Positions 33,721-47,000 of a stretch of DNA of 64,000 nucleotides are shown in pieces. Both the position numbers and the translations under genes were made by a program. The stretch is from contig NC_068352.1 in NCBI RefSeq assembly GCF_014633365.1, forward strand, positions 27,871,310 through 27,935,309. Direction: 5' to 3'. The notes beneath the pieces were generated by a model. That model worked only from the letters and a program-made list of their open reading frames with translations, did not search any database and was not told where the DNA came from. The stretch's first letter is position 1. Each line of letters starts with the position of its first letter. This DNA comes from Diospyros lotus (lineage: Eukaryota > Streptophyta > Magnoliopsida > Ericales > Ebenaceae).

Positions 33721-35550
33721 AATGCCAGAACCTGCATATTGTCTCGTAGACTGTTAGAAGTTCCCGGTAGAGGACACCGGCACTGCTCTTCTCGAGCATC
33801 AGGTCATTGTTTTCTTTTTTTACACAATTTATTTTCCACTACACCCTTACTCGACATTCTTAGATTGCAGAAATTTCTTTGTCCTATGATTGAAGAAACT
33901 TTGTTCATTGTCCTGTGACTCGCCATTGGTTTGTCTGTTTCACTGTTTAGTTCGGCATCTTATCAATCTCATGAATCTGTGCCTTTACCGAAGGAGTGTT
34001 AACTGAATTCGTGGAATAGTTTTATCTGAACATTTAGATTTCTTTCTAGTACTCCACAAAATCATTTCAAGAGAGGTAGAGATATTATTTGGTGCCTCAG
34101 GCACATGGGGAGGGGGAAAAGAAACCTTTTTGGGAGATTTTTAAGTATGATAATGAGTTAAATACAGAAATAACTGGTGTGTTAAAAGGACAAATTGCTA
34201 AAAAAAATTTAAACTTTGCCAACTTCAACTTTTATCAAATATGTACTTCAATTTTTATAACTCTAATGATTACGTAACAGTCACATTTAAACTAACAGCA
34301 TAACTCTCCATTCAAAAATTAAATTTTTTATTCTTACAAAATTAATTAAAATCCGAAAAGTGAGAAAATTTTAAAAATGGTAAAGCGCACTTAGATCCCC
34401 TTCTTTAGTAACTTTGTCATTTAAACCTTATTAAGCTAATTAAGAAAATAAAATCCCCTTCATTACTAACTTTGGCTGGTACCCACCCCTCACTAGAATC
34501 CTTTTTATCTACGGAGAAGGTTCGGCTGCTCTTGAGGACAACGGTGGAGAAGGAACCCCTTTCATCTCCTTATCCACGGTCATCTCTCTCTGTTTTATCG
34601 TCTACCTTCCGCCATTTCTCCTTATTCTCTGTAATTTTTCACAAGCATATAAGTCTGTATCATCACCATTTTCAAATTCTAAATTCAAGTTTTCTTTTTT
34701 CTTTAAAAACTTGATATTTGATCTCAAATTAATCAATGAAAATTGTGGATGGCTTCGTCGTCTTTGTCAATAGCAAAATCATTGACTTCATTGTCTTTAT
34801 TAATAATGATGACAGAACACGTGGATGATATATATATATATATATATATACTATACATTCGTCTTTGTCAATAGCAAAATCATTGACTTCATTGTCTTTA
34901 TATATACATACGTGTGTGTGTAAGAGCTCATGTACGTGGAAAAATTGGAGAGAGAAAGAGAGATGGATTAGGGTAGACGATGATGACAATGGGGTAGATG
35001 ATGATGACAGAGAGGTCGGCAAAAAGGGGTGATTTCCTTTTGGCTGCTATCAGTAAACTTTCTCATTGATGGAAAGGCTTCTAGTGATGAGCCGTCCTAT
35101 AATTTACCTCTTCTAATGTAATTAAGAATAAGAACATAGAAGACCACAAAAAGATAATTGGCAAGAGATATTAATATTTTTTTTTTCTCTTTCCAATATA
35201 ATATCCACTGTGTATATATGTATGGATGTATATGTTGTATATATATACATGTTAACACAGATGGCTATATTTTATTATTAATTTTTGCTTAATTTGCGAT
35301 ATTCTAATAGCCCCTTTGTTTCTGTATTTTCCTAAGAGAGTGTGGCTTTTCAAGAAAGAACAAGAGTGTTATTTCTTCGGCCTAGTTTCCTCATTTCCAT
35401 TTCATATATTGGATCTGTTGCAGTGCTTCGAGTATAGGATTTGGAGGAGCACTACCACATGTATTCACTTTGACAATAAGTAAACAATTAGTTTATAATT
35501 AACTGAAAATAAAGTGTTGTCCAAAAAAAAAAAACATCCTTCCTAATTGA
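33721..35550. other. SKS 3' flank and intergenic DNA
   Basis: No further coding similarity was recognised. It includes a direct repeat of about 42 bp at 34759-34800 and 34860-34901 (period 101 bp), with a (TA)n run at about 34828-34851 between the copies. Confidence 0.4.
34759..34901 (+). repeat. 42-bp direct repeat, period 101 bp
   Basis: CGTCTTTGTCAATAGCAAAA and the bases that follow through TTCATTGTCTTTAT occur identically at 34759 and 34860. The intervening DNA holds a pure TA run, which may have promoted slippage or double-strand-break repair. Confidence 0.75.
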
Positions 35551-35760
35551 GTTTTTAGGAAATTTGATAATTTTAACTCTTGTTAAATTTTTTTAATTTT
35601 TGTGATCTTAATAAAATGTGATTAAGAAAATTTAGGAAAATTTAAATCAATCAAAGTTTTTAGGAAATTTGATAATTTTAACTCTTGCTAAATTTTTTTA
35701 ATTTTTGTGATCTTAATAAAATGTGATTAAGCAAATTTAGGAAAATTTAAATCAATCAAA
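35551..35760 (+). repeat. 105-bp perfect-spacing tandem duplication
   Basis: GTTTTTAGGAAATTTGATAA starts both units (35551-35655 and 35656-35760). The units differ at only about two bases (TTGTTAAAT versus TTGCTAAAT, and AAGAAAATT versus AAGCAAATT), so the duplication is fairly recent. Confidence 0.85.
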
Positions 35761-36860
35761 CACAAAGAATAAGATAATTTTATAGAGGTTTAGTTCTTCA
35801 AAAAGTTTAGTCATTTCTCTCCGAGATTAAGATTGAGGTTCCACTAAGGAGAATCAATACTAGTTTTTAATTGAATTTAGAACCAAAATACAATTTCTTG
35901 TCTAAACAAGAACCATTAGCACACTGTGAGCAAATTCAATCATCTCACACAACAAGTGAATAAAAATAATAAATTTACAACTAAAGTCAAATCAAACAAA
36001 TCACCAACAATTGAAAATTTTATCAGCCATTACGTCTAACACTTAAATTTTCTCACTCTTGTTTGAATGTTCTATTAATAATTTGTTCTCTGAGTCTAAA
36101 AACCTTCATATTCACTCTTTATATATAGACATCTTCAGATAACTAGTTGTTACATAAAAAGACATAAAATGCTTTTCAAATTTAAAAACTTTTCAACATT
36201 TTTCAATCTCCAACAACAGCCGTAAAAATCTTGGCTAACACAACACATTAAAGACAAATTATTATTTAAAAAGATAATTTGGAAAAGACGGGGAGACAAG
36301 CTAAAAACAAAATTAAGCATAAACTTTTTTAAACAAAAAGCTCAAGTTAGAGACATGATCCCCAAAAAAAGAAGTCAGTGCATTTTCTTCAAAAAGAGAT
36401 ATTACCTTTTTGCATGGAAAAATTTGGAGATGATTTTAAAGTATAAGGAGAAAAAACATTTTGCAAAAACCCTTGGCATGTAATAAAAAGAAATGTAAAA
36501 CATAAGTGCAATCAGACACGACCATTGAAGTTTGATCAATCGAAGGCACAATTTCAATCGATCGAAGTTGTCTAGGAGCTAATTGCATAACTTCGATCAA
36601 TGGCCAGGTCGACCTAAGACATGAGGCCAAACTTTCTAGCGTATACTTCGGTTGATCGAAGAATAATTTTCGTCGATCTAAATAGCTTACAACGAGATTT
36701 AAACATTCTACCTCACTTCAGTCGATTTAGGTTAAAATATTAGTCGACCTAAGATTCATAGACACGAAAAATATATTTTTTACTTAAAAAAAAGCAAATA
36801 AAATATATTTATATCATATAAATATTTTTGTTATCATCAAAATTTTATTTACTTACCCTT
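35761..36860 (-). repeat. Probable degenerate copia-type LTR
   Basis: On the minus strand, CTCAAGGGTAAGTAAATAAA (about 36850) followed by TTTTGATGATAACAAAAAT resembles the polypurine/LTR-start region of SIRE-like copia elements. A TATA-like CTATATATAAAGAG (minus) lies near 36120, and 'tagaggtttagttcttc' near the other end is LTR-like. Repeated CGATCGA motifs lie between. No matched second LTR was found, so the call is tentative. Confidence 0.3.
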
Positions 36861-38269
36861 GAGCTAAACATAAAGCATAAACTCTAAGATTTCACAATCA
36901 TAAACATGTTTAATTGGTTTGAATTTGATTGTCTGGTTTAATTGGTTTGAATTTGATTGTGTTTGCATGCATGTATACGTTTACCTTGTTAATGATGTGT
37001 TCTAATACTAGATTTAGATAATATCTGTTAAAACATAAATTATAAGATGCATCTTTATACATTAATAATAAAGGCAAATTTTCATCATTCATTACTCTTA
37101 GTTTTGTATGAATGAGTCTCTAGATTTTTTGTTTAAGATCTTATTCTTAAGTTATTAAGAATATATGGCTAGATTTTTTGGTTCTTAAATGTTCTTGGTT
37201 CTTAAATTTTTATAATGAGGACTCTAATTAATCAACTACATATCAACACATAAGTTTACTACTTTGATTACTTATAAAGGGTGATGAGTCACATACCACA
37301 AAATATGATGCTCGTAGTAAACTCATTGGTGGTTGTTGGTTGAATAACACTTCGAATGTGACGATGATGATAGATCACATGACATGGTGGATGATCTTGT
37401 TCTTTAACTGTGATTGTGTAATTGATTCTTTGATTTGAAGCAAAACAATTGTCTTGTATGCGAGATTTATTGATGCACTAATGATACAAAGCCACATAAG
37501 ATGAATGTCAAGTCCTTCGCCAAGGAAAAATGACTAATCAAGAAATGAGTTCTCTAATGTCATCTAGTCACACTAATGAGATTAGACACATAATTATTGG
37601 ATTTGTGAGTTTATTACTCTATGACTCTCACTCGGTTGAAATGGTAGGTGATAGAAGAATTTTATTACACAGTAATTGTTAGCTATAATAGGTTCACATA
37701 TGAATAGATTTCATTATTTTTTATATTATCCTGAGCTATTGCTAAGCGTTACTCAGGATTGTTAGAATTTCTCAAGAAGATGGAAAGATTCTTGAGATGG
37801 ATCAAAGTGTTCGACTGGCATCAAAGGTGTTTGATGTTATCTGATTGCTACTGGGCGGTAAACCTAAAAAGTCACACACTAGAAAGTATGGTGTCCAAAA
37901 CCAAATCTGTGCACCTGTTGTATTATCAACGCTATTAATAGTTAATGGTAGGTGTCAATATGTCGTTAAGAGTTAATAAATTTTCTCATCCAAAATGGAC
38001 AAAGCAGAATTACGGCATTTGTTGTATCTAAATGAATTACATTGGATAACAACATATGCATGTTAGACATGAGATATCGGGTGCCCAAAAGTTAATTCTT
38101 GACATGAGCATGTTTTATTTTCGAATGTGAATTCGAAATGGTTTGATGTGATTAAACAGGCTGATCATGGTCTTGGATGTGAATGAATAAATGAATATTA
38201 TAGAGTTTCATGTTAATTTGATTAATATGTAATTATTCTTTCATTCGAGTTCGTAAATGAGACATAATC
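36861..38269. other. Intergenic DNA, nothing recognised
   Basis: Mixed AT-rich sequence without recognisable domains. The 24-bp motif around 'ggtttgaatttgattgt' is repeated in tandem near 36913-36960. Confidence 0.35.
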
Positions 38270-38690
38270 AATCATTGACTATGAATTTCCTCGTCTCAAC
38301 ATCTCAAACTGAGACAAGCTAGTCTTTTTCACCTTGCCAACTCCCTGAAAGGACTTTTGAAGCGAGTCCCATGTTGCCTTGAAGGATTTGGCCGAGGCAA
38401 CCAAGTCGAACATATTTTCATCAATACCTTGGTAAATGGTGTACAACGCCTTCTTGCCTTTTCTCATTTGATTCTTTTGCTCAATCTTTTCTCCTTGTAA
38501 TAAAGTTACTTAAGCTTTGGCACTGATTGGTTCTACGTAACCATCTTGAACAAGGTCTCATACGTCAAGTGATCCCAAAAGTCCCTTCACTTGGATACAC
38601 AAAATGTTGTAATTCTGCTTTGTCAACTTTGGAGGAGAAAATTTATTTGTAGCTGTTATTGTCGAAAACAATAATTAAAATTTGTTTGTT
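38270..38690 (-). pseudogene. Copia gag fragment
   Basis: Read on the minus strand from about 38690: PPKLTKQNYNILCIQVKGLL, then DLVQDGYVEP, KKALYTIYQGIDENMFDLVA, SFKATWDSLQKSFQGVGKV. This is the N-terminal half of a copia gag (UBN2-like) domain. At least three stops or frameshifts interrupt it, and it ends abruptly at about 38279. No other domains of the element were found nearby except possibly the LTR-like DNA at 35761-36860. Confidence 0.7.
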
Positions 38691-38916
38691 GTGGGGAAAC
38701 TCAACAAGCAGTCAGAAGAACATGAGGATCCCTTTGGACTCCTACCTGGTCTGTGAGAGCCAAGAGGAGAGGTGAAACTCAGGAAAGACTCAACCCGTTG
38801 AATTAGGGAAGGCTCAATCCGCTGGCAAAAAGAGTAGTAGATTCGGTATTGCACCTATTCCTCTTTCTTCTCCTTTTGCTTTGATGCAAGATTTTTGATC
38901 AATCTCACTTATAAGC

Positions 38917-40623
38917 TGTAACCTCCCGAATTTTTTGCAAATCCCAAAATTTTGAAAAAAAAAAAAATATAATAGTTGGTTGAGGTTATTATTGAATATT
39001 TGAAAATTTTGGAGAAAATATTTATTTATGGTGTTTTGAGGAAATGAAAAATTAAGGTAATTAATTATTTTTACTTGGAAGTAATTATGGAAATAATGGA
39101 AACTAGAGCAAAAGTCATCTTAAATATAAAATTGGTGTAATATGAAGCAAGGAGGTGGCTAAACCGAGCGGTTGACTATGCACGTGTACATGTGAGGGGG
39201 CAGGGGATCGAGTCTTGGTAGGTGCAAAGGGAGAGCTGGGAATTTTTATTCCCAGCTAGGCACCAAACGACACCGTTTCAGGGCACCATGAGGCGCCTAG
39301 CGTGCGGCTGCGCGGCCTTCCTGGTCGCGCCAAGTGGCGGCCTTGGGCTGCCTTCTGCTTTGTCTTCCTTTTTTTTGTCCGCCACAGCCCAAATTTTCTT
39401 CACATTTTGATGCAATTGCTCTTGGAACTTGAGAAGAATATAAATGATATTCTCCTAAGAGTAAACTACCCAATCATGCTCTGAAATGAGAATGCTCAGT
39501 GAGTAAGAATATAAATAGGAAGTCTGGGAGTATAATTAAGGGCAGGAGAAGTGAATGTCAATTTGAGGAGAAGCAGAAGCAGTAAGGTATGTTCAATTTT
39601 AAAGCTATTCTATCATTAGTCAATTGATGAATTGATTAGTGAGGTGGTGTATTAGCTTGATTAAGTTAAAGTTTATTCTAATTAGTTAATTTAATTATTA
39701 GTTAGTTAGCTAAATTAATTAGTAAGGGACAATGTCTAAATTTGTTAATTAGTTAATTAATAACTTAGTGGATTCGGTAGTTAAATGAATTTAATTACGA
39801 GTTGACCTTGCTTTGAAAATATTTTTGTTAAGGGAATTGAGTGCGTCAACGGTACAAATTACCAGGCGACACGTATCTCGAGGTAAGAGTTTAATATGCT
39901 CTATGTGTAAATTACTTTTGTCATGGCTTGCATACGATGTTGAGGGAGTGCCTAGGCATGAGGCTGTGAATTTCTGACCGTGGGAGTCTCGAGATAGGGT
40001 CTTGGAGGAAACCACTAGGAGCTACCTAGAGCCTGAGATAGGTGCAGTAGACGGGCTTACATGCATATTGTACTTTATTTTTATCTATGATATCATGCTT
40101 AATAATTTACTGCATTGCATATTATCTTTACGGAGTCCAATGACTCACCCCTTTCATTCCCACTAACCACAGAGATAGTTCAAGGACTAGTAAGGGGAAG
40201 GCGGTGTATGTCGAAGACCAGCTAAATGATGCGAATGACAACCCATGATAGGAATGCGGTCTAGTAACTTGTGTCTGTCGTATAATTATTTTGTGGTTGT
40301 GTTAAACGTTGTTTGTATTTCCCAGTTGGACTTGTTACTTTTAATGAGTACTTTGTGTGAGTAAGTTGTGATATACCCTAATTGCAGTTTATTAATCTGC
40401 TCATAAGGCACAGGTTAAATTCGAGACTCGAGTGTTCTTCTGCTGCAAATGAGTCTTAGATACCGAATCCTCGATGTCCGGAGACAGTGAAGCCTGGATC
40501 CTACCCAGGGCGCCCATGTTATCTTTATCCCCTGTTGTTAAGGCATAGTTGGCCTCCGGAGTGAGACCTACTAATGTAACCCTGGATTACGATAACACCC
40601 AGTAATGGGGACGGGGCGTCACA
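38917..40623 (+). mobile_element. 1.7-kb solo LTR
   Basis: Termini are TGTAACCTCCCG...GGGGCGTCACA. Flanks are TAAGC (38912-38916) and TAACC (40624-40628), one mismatch from a 5-bp duplication. The GAGTC-CAAT-GACTC hairpin at 40133-40146 and the downstream AG-rich block match the layout of the other long LTRs here. It has no coding domain and is taken as a solo Ty3/gypsy-like LTR. Confidence 0.6.
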
Positions 40624-40644
40624 TAACCCCCCCTCCCCACTATT

Positions 40645-40675
<31 letters not shown>

Positions 40676-41076
40676 CAATTATTAATTAAATTATAATATC
40701 TCATCATTAACTAACATCATTCCTTCTCTTCCATGTCTTCTCTACCTTTTGCTTTCCATTTCTCTTCCTTTCTCCAGCATCCCACAATTGCAACATAGCT
40801 CAAGGCAGGCCCCAAAGCATGACATGTGATATAATCAACCCCAACAACTGGCATAAATTTTATAATTGGATCCAAATAGTATAATAGATTAGGTACATTT
40901 GGAATGGGCCCAAGAACATGCTATTTCCTCAAGCTTGTTAAACCTTGGATTGAAATACCTTTGAAACTAATTAGACCTCAAATAAGGTTACAAGTTATGG
41001 CCTTAAAGAAAAAGAAAAGAAAAATAAATTAAGCTCAGAAAGATAAAAAAAACCAACTAATTTCTTCAAATCAGAC

Positions 41077-44000
41077 TCAATCGGACGAGGCCCATTTGCT
41101 CAACTGCACAAACAACAAAGCTAGAGCCCCCGACTTATAAATGGTCCACAACGGAATCCCATATTTCCCCCTGCCAAAGAGACCTTTCAAGAATGCCCAC
41201 AAACACAGCACCACGCAAACACTGCAAACAACCTCCCCTATCCCAAACCCATCCCCGCTACCAGTAGAGCGGAACCCTAGCAATCCGGCGGCCAGGTTCA
41301 CTAGCAAGACTGTGGTTCCCGGTATGAATATTGGGGATTCGTTAAACGTCAACCTCCAGGCATTGGCATTGGCATCATTGTTGTTGTCATCAGTAACTGT
41401 TGGTTGGTCTTTCTGGGTGACTTCGAAAACAATGTCTGATATTCCGAGGAGCTTGAGCCCCACACTTAGAGCTCCGAAGAACCAAGCGTTCATGGCAGCG
41501 ATCTTTCTCATTCTCTGGTTGTTCCACCATGCACGAATTGAGAGACCAGCTCGCAGGTACTCAGATAAAGCGTACAAGTTGTAGATGAGGAAAAGAAAGG
41601 TAATTGTCCAGAAACCTCCTTCTCCCACCTGCATGGCATGAGCAACTATCTCGTCATCCTCTACTTTTTCAATTATTAAAATAAATATTTTTATGTTTAA
41701 TATAAGAATATTAAAAACTCACTAAATGAGCTTATCGACTTACCTTGGGCAAAAAATGAGTGTTGACGATGATACAGTAGGCCGGCAGAATAGCATAACA
41801 GAGCTCGGGAATGGACCGTAGGGCCCAAAAAAGGATGCATAAGTAGGCCAGGCATTGCCGGAATTGGAGCCTTCCCTTGAGCGTGAGAATGAGTGGGCTT
41901 TTTGGGCTGACCAGGATTTCAAGAAACCCAGTGGCCCACCTCTTCTCCTGGCCCACTGCTACGGGCCCATCAGAGGGTGAACAGCCCAAGAACCCAGGTG
42001 GCTCTGGCGTACTGTTCACCGATCTCCAACCCTTCCCATGGATCCAAAGCCCAGTGTACACGTCCTCTGATGTAGTTCCATACATCCATCCAACCTATTT
42101 CAGGACAAAAACCTTATTTATGATTTTTTTAAATATATTTTTAAAAATTATTTATAAAAAATAAATAACATTGTTGGGACAAGGAAAGCCTCGGCCACTC
42201 CAAACACTTAGATTCAAAACAAAAATCTATAAAGAACATTCAATAGAAAATATATAGAAATAAATAAAAAAAAAAAAGTATAAATGGCACACAAAGATTT
42301 TTACCGTGGTTTACCCTTTAAATAAGGCTACATTTACATTGAGTTCAGGCAAAAAGAGCTCATTGCACTAATCAAAAAAATCGATTATAGCCTCTATATA
42401 CATACCTCACTCACTTATTGTACACTCAATAGTTCGCTAACAAAAATAGCTCATAACCACAAAATAAAAATCAGAGGCAAAGCTCTAAGAATTAGAGAGA
42501 ACAAAAATCTGTACAAAGAAAAATGAAAATGGAGAAGACAGATTGAAACATTTAGAAGATAATAAGTTGTTCTGCACAAATCTCAAGAAATCAATGAGAA
42601 GCAGCGGTAGAAATGAAATATGGGAATCATATCAACAGCTTCAATTGCAGTAGGTTAAACAACAAGATAGTACGGGGAGAATCAAATGAGCCATGAAACG
42701 ACGAGAGGGGTTATAGTTTGGCTCTCCGAGCTTATGGATTCCTAAATAACAATGTTTTAGAACAACCAATAAGCGGTTGCCAATTGGCTCTCCATTCCTT
42801 TATCAAAAAGACAATGTTTAAAGAGTTAATGCTTCACCATACTCAACAAACATCTTGAAAAGTCCAAGTGGAAATCTTATTTTGTTTGAGTCTTATTTTG
42901 TAAAGATTTTCTTTAAAATCTTGAAAGTAACATCTTATTTTTACTTTCTAGAGTAAAAAAATGAGTGATAAGAGGAAAATGCTCCAACCTCACTGCCCCA
43001 TTTGGTACCACACTCGTAGTCAGAGCCAGCAACAATGTGAGCTGCCTCTATGGAACTCAACAAATCATCATGTGATCGTGAAGTGCCAGTCCTCAATCCT
43101 GACAGTGCTTCAATTGCTAATCTGCTGAACTCCAATGAGCTTCCATAAATGCTCTTTAATGCTTCAATGTTATTCAATGTTCCTATCACCAAGATCACAA
43201 ATAAATAACAAAACTAATGAATTTTAATTTTTAATCATATAATCAATTGCACAAATTTTAACTGGTAAATCATTTTAATAGATACAGGGTGAGTAGATAA
43301 TTTTATCACCATTGATTTGCTTGTCATTTGGTGATAAGCCATAGATGACTTTTCTCCTGTGGAAGCAATTTGTTCCATGGTAGAACGGTCCTTGAATCCC
43401 TGCTATTCCATACCCTATGTACTGATACAACACCACCCAAATAAACCAATTTAACCAAAATAAATATTAATAAACCTAAGGTTTGTTATGTCTTTTCCCT
43501 TTTCTTTTTTTTTTTTGCTAAATAGCAGCTCATTATTAATATTAAAGCCAGTACAAGTAAGCAACAAAACCCCATGATCATCTGCAGCACAATAACCTAA
43601 GGTTTGCTATGTTAAACTTAGTGTAACAAAGACTTATCTAAAGCTTAGATTAAAAAAATTTGTAAAAACAATCAACAAACTATTGAACAATAGGGAAAAG
43701 TCATTTTTACCTAAAATTTTTTGCAATTTACTTTTAGCATTTATGATTTTTGTGATATTTTTTCGACAACCTCCATTAAGTTAAGAACTCGAGATCTATG
43801 ATTTTACTTTTTAGTCTCGTAATGATCATTTAAATCTCATATAAGTCTTTTTAAATTTAATAAAAACTATTTTCTTGTCAAATATTAATAAGATTTTTGT
43901 ATATACCCTAATATCTAAAAAGAAATCACGTACCTCATGAAAAACCACGAATTGATTTCCAAGCGGGTCATCCTTCAATCCGTCATAGAATAATGGGGGA

Positions 44001-47000
44001 GATTGAACAAATCCACAATCCCTTTCATTCTTGATGCCCATTAAGAAACACATGGCATGAAGGACAACTTGGGAATTATTGATGTACATGTCACAGTCTA
44101 AATTCAACATGATTGGAGCATTAGTCATGACCCCAGAGACTCTTGCCTGTTAGTTTCATGGCACAAACAATAATATCAAATGAAAAATTAAAGGTCCCTT
44201 CTCTTTGTTATTTTCAAGTTATTTTTAATTTTTAATTTTTTAAAATAATAAAAATACATTCTCTTTACCGTTTTTAAAAATGCATTTTTGAAAACAAAAA
44301 AAAATTATAAAAAAAACTCAAAATAGCAAAAAGTTATTTTAAGTATTTTCATCTGAAACAAACTCTAAAATCAAAACACATTTATTTATTTATTTATATT
44401 TTATTATTATAATGAAAAAAATTACAAAATTTATTAACTTTAAAATGTAGATATTTTTTTTAATAATTTATAAATATTAAATATTTTTAATTTACTAAAT
44501 AATCAAATTTATTGAATAAAATGTTAGTAAAATTATTTTCAAAATTTTAAAAAGAACGCATTTTCTAATTTTCTGTTTTGAGAAATAGTTTTTCAAAATG
44601 ATAAAGAGAATGCGTTTTTAATTTTCTAAAAACAGACGACCAAAATAGAAATCTGAAAATGAATTTAAAACTCAAAACTAAAAATTAAAAAGTAAAGAGA
44701 AGGCAGCCTAAGCTTGTTATCATTTTTGTTTTTCAAATTTTAATTAAAGTATAAAATAGAAAACATAGTTTTTTTTTTTTTTTTTGCTTTGAAATATGTG
44801 TTTCTTTTTTTTATAAAGAATTATAACTGTTAAATAAAAATAAAATTATATTACACAAGACTTTGTGTTTTTGTGTTACACAAAACAAATTAACATACAT
44901 AAATTTATCAAATGGCTTTGTGTTTTTGTTTTCCATAAATGTATCATTTTCTATGACAATAACCATCTATAAATAAATAGATTTAAAGTATAAACAAATA
45001 ACAAATGTAAAATAATTAAAATTCTTACAAGTACATTCATGGCACCAGCTTTGAAATTATGTGGGTGATTGGGGCGTTTTTCTCTGGAAATGTAGACAAG
45101 ATGTGGCACTGATCTGTTTTTTGAATGATCTTCCTTGTTCTCCCATATAACCTGATTAATTAAATTAAATTAAAATCAGATAATAAATTAGGTTTGAATG
45201 GTTAATTAGATGTGGCACTGGTTACATATACTTGCCATTAGGTACTTATCTCACCTAAATAATAATATTGAACTTGGTTATCAACTATTGAGTGAGATAT
45301 AAATTATAAGGAGCTAATAAGGGAAATAGACCATATTGAATTCGTAATCTATCACTGATGGTATGGTATAATCTATAAATTAATAAGAAAAAATAAATTT
45401 AAAATAACAATAATCCTAACCAACTCAATAAAAAAATTAAATTAAAAAAATATAAACTAAAAATAAATTTGATCTCATCCAGAAAACTAAAACTAATATA
45501 AATTTAACCTTTAAATTAATTAAAAAAATTTAATCCCCCTTTTAAAAATGTGATCATAAACCATTTATGGGAGGGTACTAGGAAAAGTAGATGGTAAGTG
45601 ATTGTTCTTTGAAAGAGATAAATAATTAAAATAGAGTTAATTGACGTGTAATTCAAGTACACAAGTGATTAGTGAGTGTATTTTTCACTGACAAAAGGCA
45701 TAAATATACCCCCAAGTTTGCTCTTGGAGTTATTTAGTCCCTTCAATTTTAAAATGAATCTCTTACACCCCTCAATTTTTTAATTTTAGAACAATCACAT
45801 CCCTTGTGACGCCCCCTAATGACAATTAATTTAATTTTGAAGTAATTTAATTTAAAAGAAATATTAAAATAATTTATTGATATTAAATAAAAATAAATTA
45901 TGAGGTTTTAAGGAAATAAGAAATTAAGATAATTAATTTTGTTATTTTAGGAATTTCCAAAATTAGAGAAAAATTAAAATAAATTAAGTTGTGAGATTTT
46001 TAGAAGTTTCAGGCATTACTATAATTAGTATAGGGGGTGTTTATGTATATAATGGAAGTTGGGGGTGGCTGGTGCGGTTTCCGTAAAAGGGACCAAAGGT
46101 CCCTTTAAATTTAATGGGTGTAGTATAAGGTGAAGGGCGTGTGGGTGGCGCGGGCATGCGAGCGTGGACGCGGGATCGATCCGCAGGTGCTGCGCACGCG
46201 AGGCTGAGATTTTGGGCTGATTTTTAATTAGCCAGGCATCCAAAACGACGCCGTTTTGGGATAGAGGCGGTGGCCTCCAGCGGCCGCCCTAGTGCTGCCA
46301 CGTGGCCACCCCTTAGCCGCTCATTTTGCACGAATTTAAGCCCAATTTCGGGCATGTTTTTACAGCAACCAGCAGCCAAAAAATTTATAGAAAGAACCAG
46401 CGTGCACGCGGGGAAATTTCAGAAATTTGGAGCCAAAAATCGGATTAAATCCAGTTTAATTCAAGGTTTAATTTACCAGATATGTACCTAAGTTAGTAAT
46501 TAATATTTTGTGAGGTCGAAATTTTGTTTATGGTCCAATTTTATTAATTTTGACAATAATTGGGATATTGCAGTTTGTATAATTTTAACCGCGTTTGGTC
46601 AAAACGAGCCCAAGGCTATCTTCGAAAAGGCAAGTTCTTTATACTCTCATTGTCGATTCTTTCGATGCCAATTTATTTGACCTCCCTTCGTTGGTTTCGG
46701 CTGTTAATAAATTAAGGAATTTTAAACGGTTTGTTTTAAAATTTAATTTATTAAACCGGTCTCGAGGGTTTTATTCGTTGGTTGCCTACGGGGGTTTGTG
46801 CCACCCCCAAGCCTATGGGAATGATGTCGTACTCACCCGGGGCTAGATTCTTAGCTGTTCGAGTATTATTATGGATTTTTGGTTATTTATTGGCTAGAGC
46901 AGTTGTGCAATGGGGGCAAGGATCGGCTGTTTGGTGACGGAGTGACTGTCGTACGGTCTATCTTAGGCCGTCAGATAGTATCTCCTGGTCACTGACCGTT

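Noticed and set aside
40640..40675. CT/TA microsatellite as a Csl terminator
   Set aside because: It lies about 400 bp past the Csl stop beside a solo LTR end. No polyadenylation motif ties it to the gene.
41141..41584. Plus-strand 147-codon frame
   Set aside because: It is antisense to the last Csl exon, which encodes the conserved membrane spans; the plus-strand translation matches nothing.
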